Origin: JAWXBM01 sp034440115
GTDB taxonomy: Bacteria > Pseudomonadota > Gammaproteobacteria > Xanthomonadales > SZUA-36
Direction of reading: 5' to 3'
Assembly: GCA_034440115.1 (NCBI GenBank)
Contig: JAWXBM010000045.1
Location: 1-12,641, forward strand
DNA: 12,641 nucleotides
A program made the position numbers and the translations under genes. The notes beneath the pieces are model-generated. The model was not told the origin of the DNA. It worked only from the letters and a program-made list of their open reading frames with translations, and ran no database searches. Of this stretch, positions 12,352 to 12,641 are shown piece by piece. Within the stretch, counting starts at the first letter, position 1; each line of letters opens with the position of its first letter.

Positions 12352-12641
12352 GATTCAGTGTGTGCAGTGGCTCAGGATAGGCCAGTCTAGCATCTACGCT
12401 CCGCCTCTTCAGACAGAGTGGAAATGCTGCGAAACTTATTGATGACGGTTGAGTTTAATTCCACAGCCTTGATGTCGCCAGACGCGCACCTTCTGCCATA
12501 GCTGCCAACTTGGCATAAACAATATCCGGATCGACGGATCGGATAATTGGGGTCGGACCTACCCAAGCCTCTGAAATCCCAAATCATTAACTCAAATTTG
12601 CCCGCGCAAACAAACTTAAAAGTGGCTTTTTTCCATCAAAT
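12352..12641. other. Right-end region without a recognised gene
   Basis: These 290 bp should hold the hydrolase promoter. On the minus strand two overlapping frames look weakly protein-like: one reads DPDIVYAKLAAMAEGARLA (about 12537-12481), and the other continues GDIKAVELNSTVINKFRS (about 12480-12427) before a TAG near 12390. A one-base shift would join them, so a decayed gene fragment is possible. It was not recognised. AT content rises toward the right edge. Confidence 0.3.

Overview
The window looks like chromosomal DNA of a gammaproteobacterium. The evidence is a canonical 160-residue YajQ, a DUF1993/DUF885/ATP-grasp gene run, a DUF222-HNH gene of proteobacterial type, and base composition that is moderate and fairly even. 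The genus cannot be told from sequence alone. No tRNA, rRNA, CRISPR array or intact transposase was seen.

Left part (1-3014): a minus-strand set for surface or extracellular chemistry. It runs from a family-2-like sulfotransferase (2404-1748), to a six-bladed beta-propeller protein (1506-526), to a DVD-motif glycosyltransferase-like gene that starts with a 4-base GTGA overlap and runs off the left edge. A second sulfotransferase-like P-loop gene (2481-3014) is divergent and seems to have lost an internal segment.

Centre (3147-8095): yajQ is preceded on the same strand by a three-helix membrane protein with the signature of the Pycsar effector family (PycTM, formerly DUF5706). No pyrimidine cyclase is visible. 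On the plus strand a tight cluster follows: DUF1993 protein, DUF885 putative metallopeptidase and ATP-grasp ligase, with gaps or overlaps of a few bases.

Right part (8096-12641): a recombination patchwork. A DUF222-HNH endonuclease gene carries one in-frame TGA and two in-frame coding copies of an 18-bp palindrome. A YfcG/YghU-like glutathione S-transferase (GST) lies beyond it. A decayed second copy of the DUF222 gene's last ~135 bp lies just upstream of the GST start. Next come a 72-bp segment with GGTCAGAGA inverted ends, a DUF3800 gene whose terminator lies inside its coding region, and a 42-codon tail of a probable S24/LexA-like regulator. This tail is fused to a 59-codon duplicate of the GST N-terminus, which is translationally coupled (ATGA) to an alpha/beta hydrolase. 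The two GST 5' ends and the two DUF222 3' ends are direct repeats, so the region probably grew by duplication and insertion and then decayed.

The strongest leads for something new are the cyclase-less Pycsar-effector-like protein paired with the nucleotide-binding protein YajQ, the palindromic element that inserts the peptide NVS(A/V)ETS into a coding sequence, and the layered duplication scars around the GST.
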